A stretch of 64,000 nucleotides of DNA from Caenorhabditis remanei (lineage: Eukaryota; Nematoda; Chromadorea; Rhabditida; Rhabditidae): the NCBI RefSeq assembly GCF_010183535.1, contig NC_071330.1:6615717-6679716 (forward strand). Reading direction: 5' to 3'. The notes under the pieces were generated by a model. It made no database searches, was not told where the DNA came from, and was given only the letters and a program-made list of their open reading frames with translations. A program made the position numbers and the translations under genes. Shown here in pieces: positions 13,801-25,152 of this stretch. Each line of letters starts with the position of its first letter. Within the stretch, counting starts at the first letter, position 1.

Positions 13801-14371
13801 TTGTTTGATCAACCTCTTATTCCGGGTTAGTCATCTCAGGTACACGGAAACAACGCGCAATACCCACCAGGAATGGCTCAACAGATGCAAGGCCTTCCTC
13901 AAATGCAAATGGGTCAAAACCAACAACAACAACCTGGAGGTATGCGTGGTAATGTGAACTTTCCGGCTGGACCGAATGGGAATCAACCACGTGGACCAGG
14001 TGGCCAATTCGCCTCAATGAATCCCGGAATGCCACAGCATGTTCAACAACAGCAACAAGGATGGCCACAACAACGGCAACAAAACCCTGGACTGCCTCCA
14101 AATCCGATGCAATTCAACCAGGTTGGCTTTAATTCTATGTTCTCTGAAAAGGTTTATATGTCCCACAACTGACTCGAGTTGGTCTGAACTTGTCTCGCTA
14201 TCTGTTTTTGATTCTGTAACCCATTTAACAGTTACATCGTTCGTTTTGTGGGGTGGTTCAATCATTCCATGCTCTCATGTATAAACGTTTGTTTAGTTCC
14301 AGAACCGACAACAGCAAATGATGATGATGCAGCAACAACAATCTCATCCTTCAAATGCTGGTGGTCAGTAA
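7816..14371 (+). pseudogene. cbp-1: CBP/p300, copy 2, 5'-truncated
   Basis: Second copy of cbp-1. Its first exon is cut at the junction: frame codons start at 7816 (PYAQGGPPG...) and the exon ends at 8139. The remaining exons, 8457-8813, 8864-8990, 9151-9267, 9317-9832, 9887-13129, 13185-13392, 13442-13643, 13840-14121 and 14303-14371, equal copy 1 shifted by 8415. TAZ1, KIX, bromodomain, HAT, ZZ and TAZ2 are all intact, with no frameshift or stop. It lacks its own promoter and N-terminal exons; the first in-frame ATG is at 7906, and an in-frame TGA lies at 7798. If real it could only be expressed from a cryptic promoter or by read-through/trans-splicing from copy 1. If the duplication is an assembly artefact, this is the same gene as copy 1. 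Confidence 0.8.
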
Positions 14372-15423
14372 TAGTTATCGTCATCGTCATCGTCTTCGCA
14401 ATCCCTGTTTCCATATTTCCTTCATCCCGCTCCACTCACCCATAACCGCGTTCGTTTCAATGTTCTTCTAAGTCCAAATCTCAACCTCTCATCATCAACG
14501 TCTCACAGATTACGTGTAACCATTTCTACATGTCTCCATAAAAATTATATTTCTCGTCTCTCATTTTCGTTTTCGAAACAATCTGTGATACCACAGCTCA
14601 CCCACCCCCTAATGCACCCCCGTAAATACCTCGATATTTGTACGTGTACGCTCCCATCGATCATTAGTATAAACTGTTCTCCTTTATTATAACTATCATG
14701 AATCCCATATGTCTGTACAGTCCCGATTAATACCCCTTTTCCTCCAATACGGGCAATTTTCTAAATGTCTAGCCGCAACATTGTGATGCCTGTCATCATT
14801 ATCAGACTGTTTTACTTCCCATTTCATGTTATTTGACCCCCGACTCCTCCCACCAATTGCTCATTTTTCCCAATTTTTAATTCCAAGTCTACGCATTAAT
14901 TGACTTCACTCCCTCCCCGTTCCCATATGTTTTTATTTCTGAATAGGTCATTGTTACGTTGTTATTCTGAAAGCGCGCAGTAAATGATTCAAGTTGTCTT
15001 CTGATTTTGTGGGCTCCGCCCCTCAAATAACATCTACGCTCACATACTCACCAAACTTCTTTTATCATTTAGCAGCGCATAGGAATCGCTCTAAAAGCTC
15101 ATTAATCTCTTGTCTATTCCTAAATTTTTTATACATTTCCCCACTACCCTCTTATTCTTCATGTCTTTTTATGATAGACGTCCTAGATGTGTAATTTTTA
15201 TTCTCCTCGTTAACAATAAAATATTTTCAATTATATGTGATTTCGCAGAACATGATCTGAATTTCAGATTTCATTTATGACAGGTGATGAAGTCAGTGAG
15301 CTCTGAACGCACTCAAATTCTGGAAAAAAACGAGAGAAAAAGATATCTTCAAGCAATTACTGTTTAAAAAAACTGTAGAGGTACTTTACTGGCAAAAAGG
15401 CATGCATATGTGGGGGTTCAGTT

Positions 15424-15665
15424 GATATCAAAGCTGTCGTATGGCCGGCCGCGGTTTTTTCTTGAAAATCTCAAATAGTCGCGGTCGGTCCAAAAAAAAT
15501 TTGGCACCAGTGGGGGTCGAACCCTGGTTGTCAGATTGGTACCAAAAAGTCAACAGTATATCAATTCATGTTTCCAGTTGAAACTCTAGAAAGCCGCGGC
15601 TTTTATAAATTTTCAGGAAAAAACCCCGGCCGGCCACGATTTCTGACAGCCTTGGTTGAAATATA
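15424..15665. mobile_element. Inverted-repeat element (MITE-like), unit 2 copy
   Basis: Identical copy, shifted by 8415, of the element at 7009-7250, with the same GGCCGGCC-containing arms and internal B-box-like sequence. It was carried along by the tandem duplication and is not an independent insertion. Confidence 0.6.
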
Positions 15666-16219
15666 AGAACTTTTGCAGTGTAGATACTAAAAAAGGAACT
15701 CAGTTCTTCAATATTCGTTTATTCTTGGTAAAATCTTGCAATTTAAACAAACTGGGAGTATTGATAAACTTTCAAAAGTCAAGTTGATAATATCATTAAA
15801 AAGAGATGTTTGAAAAATATAAGCACGCGAGCCTCTATTGCAGTATTTACGGTATGTTCTTCAGGAATCAGAAAAATATGACAACTCGGTTTACTTCATC
15901 TCGAATTTAAACCGGAAGTTGGGAGCACTTCTGGATGTTGATTTGTTCTCAGGAACAAATAAAAGTAAAAAAAAAGATTATTATTATTACATGCAGTTAC
16001 TTCTTCATTTGAATTTTCTTCTTGACATCTTCTTTAAAATATCAAAATTTGATTTCATTTTCCGTCTTGAAATGTTATAATAACCATTTATCTGATTTTC
16101 CAATTATTTTTTAAAGTTATAAAATAACCAGGTTGATCTACAAGAAACTTCCGAATTCTCGTCTCTTCTCTTTCCCCAACTACTGTGAATGAACATTGAC
16201 GTGAAGATATAATGATGCG

Positions 16220-16833
16220 TCCAAAGTTGCTACAAAAAGCAAAATCGACAAATCTGCGCCGGCCGAAGTTGATTTGTAGATTTGCAGGTTGGCAGTTATT
16301 CGTTCTTGCTCATCCTAATTTTTCAACTGCGTCGCAGCTGCGAATCGGAGTTGTCCGGAATCCGGATTCCGGATTCCGAAATTCCGGAATTCCGGGTTTT
16401 TTGACATTCCGGAAAATCAAAATTTTCATTCCGGGTCCGGATTCCGGAGATTTTTTGAGTTTAATTTTCCCGGAATCCAGAAGTTGAAATTTTAAAATTT
16501 TTTGAGTTTAAAAAGCGACTATAGCACTTCTTTTTCGGTTTTGATCCTCAAAAGTAGTTTAAAACTTTATTTATCATTAAAAACACTCGAAAAAATGACT
16601 TGGCCTTGCAAATTTATCGAATCATTTCGAATTCCGGATTCCGAAATTCCGGAATTCCGGGTTATATAATTCCGGGTTATATTCCGGGTTATATTCCGGG
16701 TTACCGGTTATTTCGTCATTCCGGTTCCGGATCCCGGATTCCGGAATTCGAAAAATGTCATTCCGTACAACTCTGCAGCAAATCTACAAATCGACTTTGG
16801 ACGGTGCAGATTTGTCGTTGTAGCAACTTTGGA
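16220..16833. mobile_element. Inverted-repeat element with internal ATTCCGG arrays
   Basis: The left arm (16220-16291) and right arm (about 16776-16833) are inverted copies: both outer ends read TCCAAAGTTGCTACAA, followed by a shared CGACAAATCTGC and GATTTGTAGATTTGC. The left arm has a short extra insertion. The interior carries many ATTCCGG/ATTCCGGGTTAT units on both sides (16350-16460 and 16625-16750), and the inner block is itself partly inverted (GTTGTCCGGAAT against ATTCCGTACAAC), suggesting a nested second element. No coding capacity. No target-site duplication is visible. The tandem-duplication breakpoint falls ten bases inside the left end. Confidence 0.75.
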
Positions 16834-16906
16834 AGTACCATAAATGCCAAATATGGCTCTTCCGTTGTGGACGAATAATAGTGTCGTGAGGACATCGAGT
16901 GCTTAG

Positions 16907-17280
16907 CAGAGTTGCATGGAAGTAAACTCGGAAGTTAGACGGAAGTGAGTTTTATTTCGAGAATATAAAACGAACGGCAAAAATATGAAGTGAATACGTT
17001 GTATTGATGGTATTACTACCCTTCAAGCATAAAAATTCCAACATCTAACTTATCCCCTACCAGTAGACTTGAAAAAAGAGCTGATTCTGAAACCCGGAAG
17101 TCGGAAGTCGGAAGTGAAGACTTATTCAGGTCTACTGGTAGGGGATAAGTAAAATGTTGGAATTTTCCATGCTCGAAAGGTAGTAATACCATCAATACAA
17201 CGTTTTCACTTCATTTTTTGCAGTTCGTTTTATATTGTCGAAATAAAACTCACTTCCGAGTTTACTTCCATGCAACTCTG
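16907..17280. mobile_element. Non-autonomous hAT-like element, 374 bp, 8-bp target duplication
   Basis: The element is almost fully palindromic: the left arm (16907-17065) and right arm (17125-17280) are inverted copies starting CAGAGTTGCATGGAAG. It is flanked by identical 8-bp GTGCTTAG at 16899-16906 and 17281-17288. An 8-bp target duplication plus ends starting CAGAG fits the hAT superfamily. The left arm has an extra 10-11 base repeat (GGAAGTTAGAC). No open frame of note, so it would depend on a transposase elsewhere. Confidence 0.85.
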
Positions 17281-17290
17281 GTGCTTAGCA

Positions 17291-17678
17291 AGCGGGAGTC
17301 GACATCATACCCGGAAGTTGTTTTGTTGTCTGAAATAAAATGAAAAAGAGTAAAGAATGATAATAAAATCAAAGTAGATATCCGTTCTCATTCGCTTCTC
17401 CCGCATTCTGATATTCTATTATATTTTCTGCGCAATTTCATTAAAAATGGATTAGTTCAGAACAATTCCACATTACACATTTATCATAGATTAAAAACGT
17501 TAAAATTTCAGAGATTAATTGAGAAAGTGATTCAAATTAGAAAATTGGAATGATTCGAATTGGAATTACATTAAAATGCTTTCAGAGAAAAAGAAGTATG
17601 AAAAGACATTTTAGAAATATCAAGATGACTAGATGAAATTCTAATGTCACAGTGTGTGGAAATTCAGGAAACGGAAAA
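17291..17678. other. Intergenic, 3' side of the KIX gene
   Basis: AT-rich sequence between the hAT-like element and the KIX-only gene. The open frame at 17582-17803 on the minus strand is a shadow of the KIX exon in another frame. Nothing else supported. Confidence 0.5.
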
Positions 17679-17939
17679 TTAATGTCCAGATTGTCGAATA
17701 TCTCTTTGGATACTGTATATCTTCTCAGCCAAAAGATTGTAATATTGCTCTCGATCGGTTGCGGTTTCGAATAATTCACGTTCAATGGTCTTCGCATCTT
17801 CAATCACATTCATTTGTTCAACTTGATCTTGTGGCAAATCGCTTTCTTGCGGAAAGATGGCACGAATCAATTTTCCGACGAGATGATCACGAAGTTCCTG
17901 CGGCATTTGGTTGCGCCATGCCATACGGTTGACTTCCAT
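17679..17939 (-). CDS. KIX-domain-only protein, CBP paralogue
   Basis: An 86-residue protein consisting almost entirely of a KIX domain (motifs LRDHLVGKLIRAIFP and DREQYYNLLAEKIYSIQ). It is roughly half identical to the KIX of cbp-1 in this window. The start ATG (17939) follows an acceptor (ATTCCAG then ACATCATTATCCAAAG), which looks like a trans-splice site and favours this start. KIX domains bind activation domains of transcription factors. A free KIX without HAT domain could compete with CBP-1; that is inference. C. elegans has small CBP-related genes (cbp-2, cbp-3) and this may be of that kind, but I cannot assign orthology. It lies about 1.4 kb past the cbp-1 duplication on the opposite strand. 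Confidence 0.8.
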   Translation of the reverse strand: MEVNRMAWRNQMPQELRDHLVGKLIRAIFPQESDLPQDQVEQMNVIEDAKTIERELFETATDREQYYNLLAEKIYSIQRDIRQSGH

Positions 17940-19307
17940 CTTTGGATGATAATGATGTCTGGAATTAATTGACTGAATACCTAAGAGTGAAAAAAAATAG
18001 ACGGGAAGAGACGAAGTAAAAAAGAAAAGTGATCCATAAACACATAATATATATATATATATATATAATAATGAATGTTCGAGTAAATATCATCGAACTT
18101 CGAAACATCCCCCAGTCAGTTTGAATGATGAAACAAAACTTCAGTAACCAGATATCTAACAGGACCAAAAAGAAAAGAGAAGCTAGTTTCTGAGCTGCCG
18201 GAAAATGGAACAGACACTGGAGCCAGATCTGGGACACCGATGGAGGAGCAGAAGTTACTACACGGAGGTACTTCAAAAAGGGAATTACTTATATGAAAAC
18301 TTCAATCTATATAAAAGAAGCACAAAGAAGCACAATTTGATTCATTTCTTAAAACCCATGCGAAATTCTTTTTTTTGATGCAAAAGTCAATGAAACTTAG
18401 AAGAATCCGATTGAACCCTCAGTTGTTTTTCTGGGAAAAAAATAAAAAGAAGAAGAGAAGAAAAAGGAAAAGAGCACATAAGTGAAATGTAGAACTCTGC
18501 GTCTCTGACCAAAAGGCAACAAGAAACGAAAATAGAGGGCGCGACAACTAGACGAGATCATTGTAGTATTCAGATGAAATAAGTTGAAATTTCAAAAGTT
18601 ACGAGGCAGGCGTTAGAGAAGTAAATATACCAGCCGGGGAAGGAAATCAAGAAATCAAGGGTTTTCAAGACTAATGATTAGCCAAAAACTAGTTTTTCAT
18701 CGATTGTTTCCTGAATTTACAAATTTTCAGATCATAAATATTTCTAGCAGTTTTGTTTCTAATATTTACAGATGTTCTACTTAAACTACAGTAACCCAAA
18801 ACAATACAAGTTGCAAGCGCGCTCTGTCGAACGCAATTGGAAAAAGTTCATTTTTGTTCATTTTTTTGCCATTTTTTTGGAGACTTCACAGAAAAATTGT
18901 GTTCCTCATTACTATTTTGTCTATTTAAACTTCACAAATAAAAAACATTTTTCAGCTAATTAAAAAGCCTATTAAATACGAACAGATTCATTCATCCGGC
19001 GTCTTCTCAATATTAATCTCATATTGCAATATCTTTTTTCATATTTAGATTATACACACGTCTTACAGATTCAAACGGACCTATGAAAAAGAGAGAAACA
19101 GCATGTAAACGCGACGAAATATAAAACATGACTAAAGAGACGGTGAGAGAAAAAGAGTGAAAAGGATGGCTGCTCTCTTCCTCTCTCATCGCTATTGCCC
19201 ACTCTCCTCTCTTCTCGTTTTCTTTATCGTTTTCCTTCTTGTCCTCCTGTCAATTTCGTGATTGTTTCAGGTAGCTGTTGACAGCGTGGAACGTCGTCGC
19301 GAATCCA
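17940..19307. other. Intergenic between the KIX gene and usp-46, with TA microsatellite
   Basis: Divergent upstream regions of the KIX-only gene (-) and usp-46 (+). A (TA)n run lies at about 18046-18067. The usp-46 side has a CT-rich block (19170-19270) ending in a TTTCAG acceptor at about 19264-19270, a plausible trans-splice site or 5' UTR intron end. I see no further gene. Confidence 0.5.
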
Positions 19308-20958
19308 ATGGGTGCAAATGGATCGTCGCAGTTGGAGAAAGAGATCAGCACGACTGATTCTGTCAACACTACCAATGAACACTATTACGGGCTAGTCAAT
19401 GTTAGAAAAATTCTGAAAAGAACTGCTAATTTACTCGATTTTTTTAGTTTGGGAACACTTGTTACTGCAATTCGGTTATTCAAGCATTGTTCTTCTGTCG
19501 GCCGTTTCGTGAGAGAATTCTGAATTATAAGCAAACGTTGAAGAAATCCAGTAAGTGATTTTTTATTGGCATATGTTTTATAAATGCATTTTCAGGCGCA
19601 TCAAAAGACAATTTAGTAACATGCCTCGCAGATCTCTTCCACAATATAGCAAATCAGAAGCGAAGAGTAGGAACAATTGCCCCAAAGAGATTCATCACAA
19701 AATTAAAGAAAGAAAATGGTAACAATTTATTTACTCAAAATTCATATTTTCAACTCAGCAAAGATTCAGAACTCTTCGACAATTATATGCAACAAGATGC
19801 TCACGAGTTCTTCAATTATCTACTCAACACAATATCAGAAACACTTATAACGGAGAAAAAGGCTGAACGGGAGAAAACTTTAAGACATGGAACAATTAAA
19901 AAAGGAAATGTGACTGTGAATATGGCACCAGCTACTGCTGGACTCCAAAGAGATGATAAAACAGGAGAGCGGAACGGAATAACTGTTGAAGGAAACGATT
20001 TCCGAAACTCGACGGAAACGACGTGGATACATGAGATTTTTCAAGGAATTTTGACGAACGAAACACGGTGTTTGAGCTGTGAAACAGTTTCCAGCAAAGA
20101 CGAAAACTTCTTGGATTTATCGATTGATGTAGAGCAGAACACTTCAATTACTCATTGTCTCCGGGTATTCAGTGAAACTGAAACACTTTGTGGAGATCAG
20201 GTTCGTTTTCGGTTCGTTTATTCTTGATGCGAAATAATTTTGCAGAAGTATTTTTGTGAAACGTGCTCCTCAAAACAAGAAGCTCAGAAGCGAATGAGAA
20301 TCAAAAAGCCTCCACAACTACTAGCTCTTCATTTGAAACGATTCAAATACGTGGACTCTCTCAATCGACACACAAAACTTTCCTATCGAGTAGTGTTCCC
20401 GCTAGAACTACGACTTTTCAACGTGGTACGATTTCTATAACTAACTGAAATATTGAATGTTTCCGAAAAAATTGAAAGCGAGACCCAACATAAAAATTGA
20501 AAGCGAGACCCAACATATTCCTGGGGAAAAGGGAAATTGATTAATTCAGTAGTCCCTAATTAGCTTACAGCAGCCAATCAGCAAAAAATAATGTTCGTAA
20601 TAAAATTCTAACATTTCAGAGCGATGATGCTGAACACGGTGATCGAATGTACGATCTCGTTGCAACAGTAGTCCACTGTGGCGCTACTCCAAATCGTGGA
20701 CATTACATAACTTTGGTAAAGAGTAACTCGTTTTGGTTAGTATTCGATGACGATATTGTGGAAAAGCTTGATGTGTCATCAATGGAAGAATTCTCTGGCA
20801 TGTCGACTGATGCAAACATTCAGATGCCACCTGGAAATCAGTCAGCTCCACAGAAAAACTCCGAGTCAGCATACATTCTATTTTATCAAGCTCGTAACTA
20901 CGCAGCTGATAATCCAGACCATAACCATAAAAGTAAGAATAGTACACATTCAGTTTAG
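19308..20958 (+). CDS. usp-46: Ubiquitin carboxyl-terminal hydrolase 46
   Basis: Deubiquitinating cysteine protease of the USP12/USP46 group; in C. elegans it stabilises the GLR-1 glutamate receptor. Exons: 19308-19400, 19448-19550, 19596-19718, 19770-20200, 20246-20425, 20620-20958, giving 422 residues, the usual length. The catalytic Cys is C36 in NFGNTCYCN, the catalytic His about H338 in [10 protein letters not shown], and the Asp lies in WLVFDDD. The [12 protein letters not shown] box and two CxxC pairs (CLSCET and CETCSS) of the zinc-binding fingers are present. The Met start is followed by GANGSS, as in the family. A poly(A) signal lies at 21234-21239. Convergent with sqv-3. Confidence 0.95.
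20471..20517. repeat. 25-bp direct tandem repeat in usp-46 intron 5
   Basis: ATTGAAAGCGAGACCCAACA occurs at 20471 and again at 20496, separated by a few A residues. It is a two-unit tandem duplication inside the last intron of usp-46, away from the splice sites. Confidence 0.85.
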
Positions 20959-21431
20959 TTTTACTTTTCCATTGCTCAGCCTCTTCATTAATTCCTAATA
21001 GATCTAATTTTTCAAATTTCCAATCCCGAGACCCTCTTGAAACGAGTAATTCTACTTACTGTCCGATTTTTCACCCCAAGTTTCCCAGTTTGTCATTCTG
21101 ACCGAGGTTGCACATGTTACTAGATTAGTGAGAGTTATTCTCTCACTCATCCACTCCGCCTAGAAGTGTACTGCTATCGATTATTATGTAAATATTTTTC
21201 TACTTGAAAATTGTAATCTTTTGTATATTTATGAATAAATCATTCATAAAAATTAAAGGTAGTCTGAAATTGAACCGAATGAATTGGGAGGGATCACAAG
21301 TAAAAATCTAAACGCCACAGACAAAAAATGACCCGATTGGAAACACAACCCGTGGTTGAAAAGTAAGAAAAGGCACAGAAGTTTGAAAGACAAAAAAAAC
21401 TAAGTGTAACAAATAACAATAACTAATTGAT

Positions 21432-22585
21432 CTATGATTTGCAGTAAGGTGTCCAATTGAAATCACAATCCAAAGCTACATTGATGATTGTGACAGATGT
21501 TCCAGAAAAATCAAGAAGGCGCCGGCTGTTGATGATGTATCGTACATTGTGAAGACCAGAAACCTATAATATTGATTATACAGTTATGAAGGAGATCTCT
21601 TATTTCCTACTTTATCTCTTTTTCGTTTTATCTCCCACTGCTTCTTGTCGTTTTTCTTTGGAATATAGTCTCTTTTCCGCTTTGGACCATGAATATGACG
21701 GAACGTGTTTGTACTATTAGTGGAGAGACCGGAAACACGAGTTAGATTCAGCTTGCTGTCACTGAAAAGAGAGAATTCGATTCGATAAGTTATTCTAACA
21801 GACAACAAAGAAATAGAAACTCACACAATTCTGAGATAAAACTCGTCATCTTCAAGTCCCCATCCCCAGTATTTATTCGACATTCCATTCAGTCTCTTGT
21901 AATCTTCTAAAGTCAGCATCAAAATGCCACCGATAAACTTTACGTAATGATATTTAGGATGATATTCTGGAGAAGTTATATGTCGAATCACACCCACTCC
22001 AGGGAATTCATATGGAACTTCAGGATTGACCGGAAGCAAATCCACGTCATTCATTACCATGTAGTCGCATCCAAGACGATCAGCTTCATTCCACCCAACC
22101 TAAAAAAAAGACGGGAATATATTCAGGTCGTTCGAGAAGGACCACTTACGTTTATTAAAGATGCCCGATTGAAACGAAAAGAATCGGTTTGGTTGACTAT
22201 TAGAATATGATGTGAGACGTTCTGGTTGTTTAGAAATCTGGAAGAATTATTGAGAATGAGATTGATAAAACAACCGTTTATGTTCATAGATGAATTGTGA
22301 TTCTACTTAAATAAAAAACCTACTTCGACATGTGTGGGGAGAATTCTTCAAGCTCTTCTAGACGATCACGATACGGAACAACTACACAAAGTTTATGACT
22401 TTTTACTTGTGGCGGTCTTGGATCTCTGAAAAAATGTTTGAATTTTGTATTTATTATCTGTTCTTGAAATCTTACACGTAGTCAGTCATGAGATCCATGT
22501 CGAGAATAAGTAGCACTAGACAATAACATACTACTAATGAGATTAAAATTATTCCCGTGAGGATTAAACGTGCTTTGAGTTTCAT
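21432..22585 (-). CDS. sqv-3: Xylosylprotein beta-1,4-galactosyltransferase (B4GALT7 type)
   Basis: Adds the first galactose to xylose in the glycosaminoglycan-protein linker (chondroitin/heparan sulfate synthesis) in the Golgi lumen. Exons on the minus strand: 22585-22476, 22425-22324, 22237-22150, 22099-21825, 21761-21611, 21563-21432; 285 residues, matching the family. A type II signal anchor lies at residues 7-28. The Mn-binding motif is NDVDLLP and the acceptor-site motif WGWGLEDDEF. The start ATG is the first after a TTTCAG acceptor near 22623, consistent with a trans-spliced short 5' UTR. C. elegans sqv-3 mutants fail in vulval invagination and cytokinesis. Convergent with usp-46. Confidence 0.95.
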
Positions 22586-23593
22586 CTCATTTGATGAAAC
22601 TGCCGACGAGAAGTGGCTTCCTCTGAAAAATGTAAACTATTCGAGTGTTTGTGAAGTGGAGATGAAGAACATCTGGCGGATTTCAAACGAATTTGTATAT
22701 TTTAAGAAAAATGTTTTGTGATGGTTAAGTCCTGTAAATTATTTCGTTTAGGGTTTCTGTGAACTTGATTTCTAAATCCACGTAGCTACGCGTAGGAGCA
22801 TACAAACCTTAAGCTTTGTATATGTGGAGTTCCGAAGAATTTTGTGCAGCCGTTTATAACTTTTTTCGGATGCTTTTATTTTCACTTGTTTCCCCTCAGA
22901 CTGCATTTATCCCTTTTTATAAAACCAAAAAAACTCTCTCTCTAAATTTCTTGATATTCATATCACTTGTAAATCAAATTATTAAAATTCAATTTCTGTG
23001 TTTTTTTTTAAAATTTTTGTTTTTATCCCTATTCAGTCTCAAGAACAGCCTCGAAAATAGCCGCAAACGACTTTATAAAAAATGAAAAGTGGCTAGAGCA
23101 AACCCGCTCCAATGAAATCAAACGCAACGCAGCCGCCACGCTCGTCGTCCTCTCGGTTTTTGGTCGCGGTATACCGTAGATGCTCTTCGGTTTTCGGCCA
23201 GTGACAGACAGTCGTGCTGATTTCTTTCGGTCTCAACTTTGTCATGGATGGTTTTTCGCTCTGAAAGTCAATTTGATATCCTATTTAACTGTTTTCTCCG
23301 CTCAATTGTGCCACATTTCTTCTTTTCACTCTGTACACTTCACTCGTGGAAAAGTCGATATATCGGTTTTTCATTAATAATCGTTAGAACTCAGTTTATT
23401 TCGACAGAATAGCTCATTAGCTAACTTGAATACAGAAAAACGTTCGTATCCTCTTAGGTTTTGTTGTATAAGTAGTATTTATTTCAAAACATACGTTTTC
23501 GTTATTTATCCTTCCACATTTTTTCACATCTCAGTTAATCTTATACAGCTTTTTTCTATTATTGAAATTAATTTTCACTCAGATGTTTCAGGA
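22586..23593. promoter_or_regulatory. Shared upstream region of sqv-3 and the vha-1/vha-2 operon
   Basis: About 1 kb between divergent genes. A TTTCAG acceptor three bases before the vha-1 ATG is probably the trans-splice site. GC-richer sequence at 23100-23180 (with CGCAACGCAGCCGCCACG) may mark the core promoter; this is only a composition argument. No coding exon supported. Confidence 0.5.
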
Positions 23594-24097
23594 ATGGTGG
23601 TTGATCAAAATGCCATCGATGGCATCGTTAGCGCCGAGCAGGCGATGTATGGACCATTCTTTGGAAGTCTTGGAGTGACTGCAGCCATGGCTTTTGCCGC
23701 CGCAGGATCAGCATATGGGACCGCCAAAGCTGGAACGGGAATAGCTTCTATGGCTGTTGCTAGACCGGATCTTGTCATGAAAGCTATCATTCCAGTCGTC
23801 ATGGCCGGTATTGTGGCCATCTACGGACTTGTGGTTGCTGTCATTGTTTCCGGAAAAGTTGAGCCAGGAGGTGTAAACTACACTATCAATTCGGGATTCT
23901 CTCAGTTTGCCGGAGGTTTAGTTTGTGGAGTTTGTGGACTTGGAGCTGGATACGCAATTGGAATCGCTGGAGACGCGGGAGTGAGGGCCCTCTCACAACA
24001 ACCGCGCATGTTCGTCGGAATGATCTTGATTCTCATTTTCGCCGAAGTTTTGGGTCTCTACGGTATGATCGTCGCTCTTATTCTCGGAGCTACCTAA
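23594..24097 (+). CDS. vha-1: V-ATPase V0 proteolipid subunit c
   Basis: A proteolipid c subunit of the vacuolar H+-ATPase rotor, in acidic organelles and in plasma membrane of excretory cells. The CDS is a single 167-residue exon with four transmembrane helices. The proton-carrying glutamate is E151 in the last helix ([12 protein letters not shown]). Glycine-rich first and third helices ([29 protein letters not shown]) are typical. The ATG follows TTTCAGGA, a trans-splice context. It is the first gene of a two-gene operon: vha-2 starts 389 bases after its stop codon. In C. elegans the two genes are also co-transcribed. Confidence 0.95.
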   Translation: MVVDQNAIDGIVSAEQAMYGPFFGSLGVTAAMAFAAAGSAYGTAKAGTGIASMAVARPDLVMKAIIPVVMAGIVAIYGLVVAVIVSGKVEPGGVNYTINSGFSQFAGGLVCGVCGLGAGYAIGIAGDAGVRALSQQPRMFVGMILILIFAEVLGLYGMIVALILGAT

Positions 24098-24486
24098 CCT
24101 CACGAAAACAAATTATTTGCCTCTTACTATTGACTTTCAAGAATAAGCATCCAGTGTTTTGAAAAATCGACAAAACATCCACTTTGCTATATAACAACTG
24201 ATAGCATTGTAGGCTGGTTGTTAACGTAGCTTTCTTTCTTTCTATATTAAACCCCATCTCGCATGATTTTTTACTTTATACTTTCTTCTAAAATATTCAA
24301 TTGTCTTGTTTCATGTACATTTCGATAGTTTTTATTTTTTCGGTCTTTTCCCAACATTCCAATAAAACCGATATTCGATTGACCCTTTATCGTATATGTT
24401 ATTTATTACTGTTGCGTTCTTATCGCAGTTTCTACCTTTTATTGTGTTATGGAAACGAATCATTTTACTTATCGGTCTGTTACAGA

Positions 24487-25070
24487 ATGTCTTACGATTT
24501 GGAGACTGCCGAGCGTGCCGCTTATGCCCCATTCTTTGGATACATGGGAGCCGCTTCGGCCCAGATCTTCACAGTCTTGGGAGCTGCCTACGGAACAGCC
24601 AAATCAGCTGTCGGTATTTGCTCGATGGGAGTGATGAGACCAGAACTTATCATGAAATCCGTTATTCCAGTTATTATGGCTGGTATGTTTCCGAACATCA
24701 ATCACTAATTATTCCTCCTTTGTTCCAGGTATCATCGGTATCTATGGTTTGGTCGTGGCTATGGTGCTGAAGGGTAAGGTCACCTCTGCTTCTCAAGGTT
24801 ATGACCTGAACAAGGGATTCGCCCATTTGGCTGCTGGTCTTACTTGTGGACTTTGTGGACTTGGAGCCGGATATGCTATCGGAATTGTCGGAGACGCTGG
24901 AGTCCGTGGAACAGCTCAACAACCAAGACTTTTCGTCGGAATGATTCTTATCCTCATTTTCTCCGAAGTAAGGATTTCTATAAGTTCATAAAATAAAATA
25001 AGAAAACAACTTTTTCTAGGTCTTGGGACTCTACGGTATGATCGTCGCTCTTATCCTCGGAACCTCCTAA
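24487..25070 (+). CDS. vha-2: V-ATPase V0 proteolipid subunit c (second isoform)
   Basis: Second V-ATPase c-ring proteolipid, 161 residues, as in C. elegans VHA-2. Exons: 24487-24682, 24729-24967, 25020-25070. Four transmembrane helices; the ion-binding glutamate is E145, and the codon is followed by the last intron (GAA then gtaagg). Paralogue of the neighbouring vha-1: the C-terminal helices are nearly the same, the N-terminus differs. The ATG lies two bases after a TGTTACAG acceptor, which would be the SL2 trans-splice site of the downstream operon gene. A poly(A) signal lies at 25147-25152. Confidence 0.95.
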
Positions 25071-25152
25071 ATCGTCTTCTTCATTACGCCTCCGCTCACA
25101 TAATTCATTCCCCAGTCTTCCCAGTCTTACCGGATTTCCGTGTATCAATAAA

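Larger units (their letters stand above)
7815..16229. repeat. 8415-bp tandem duplication, unit 2 (complete)
   Basis: This is the complete second unit. Its first 601 bases (7815-8415) are single-copy within this window because the matching part of unit 1 lies to the left. The remainder repeats 1-7814. It starts in the middle of a cbp-1 exon and ends ten bases into the left arm of the inverted-repeat element at 16220-16833. Confidence 0.95.
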
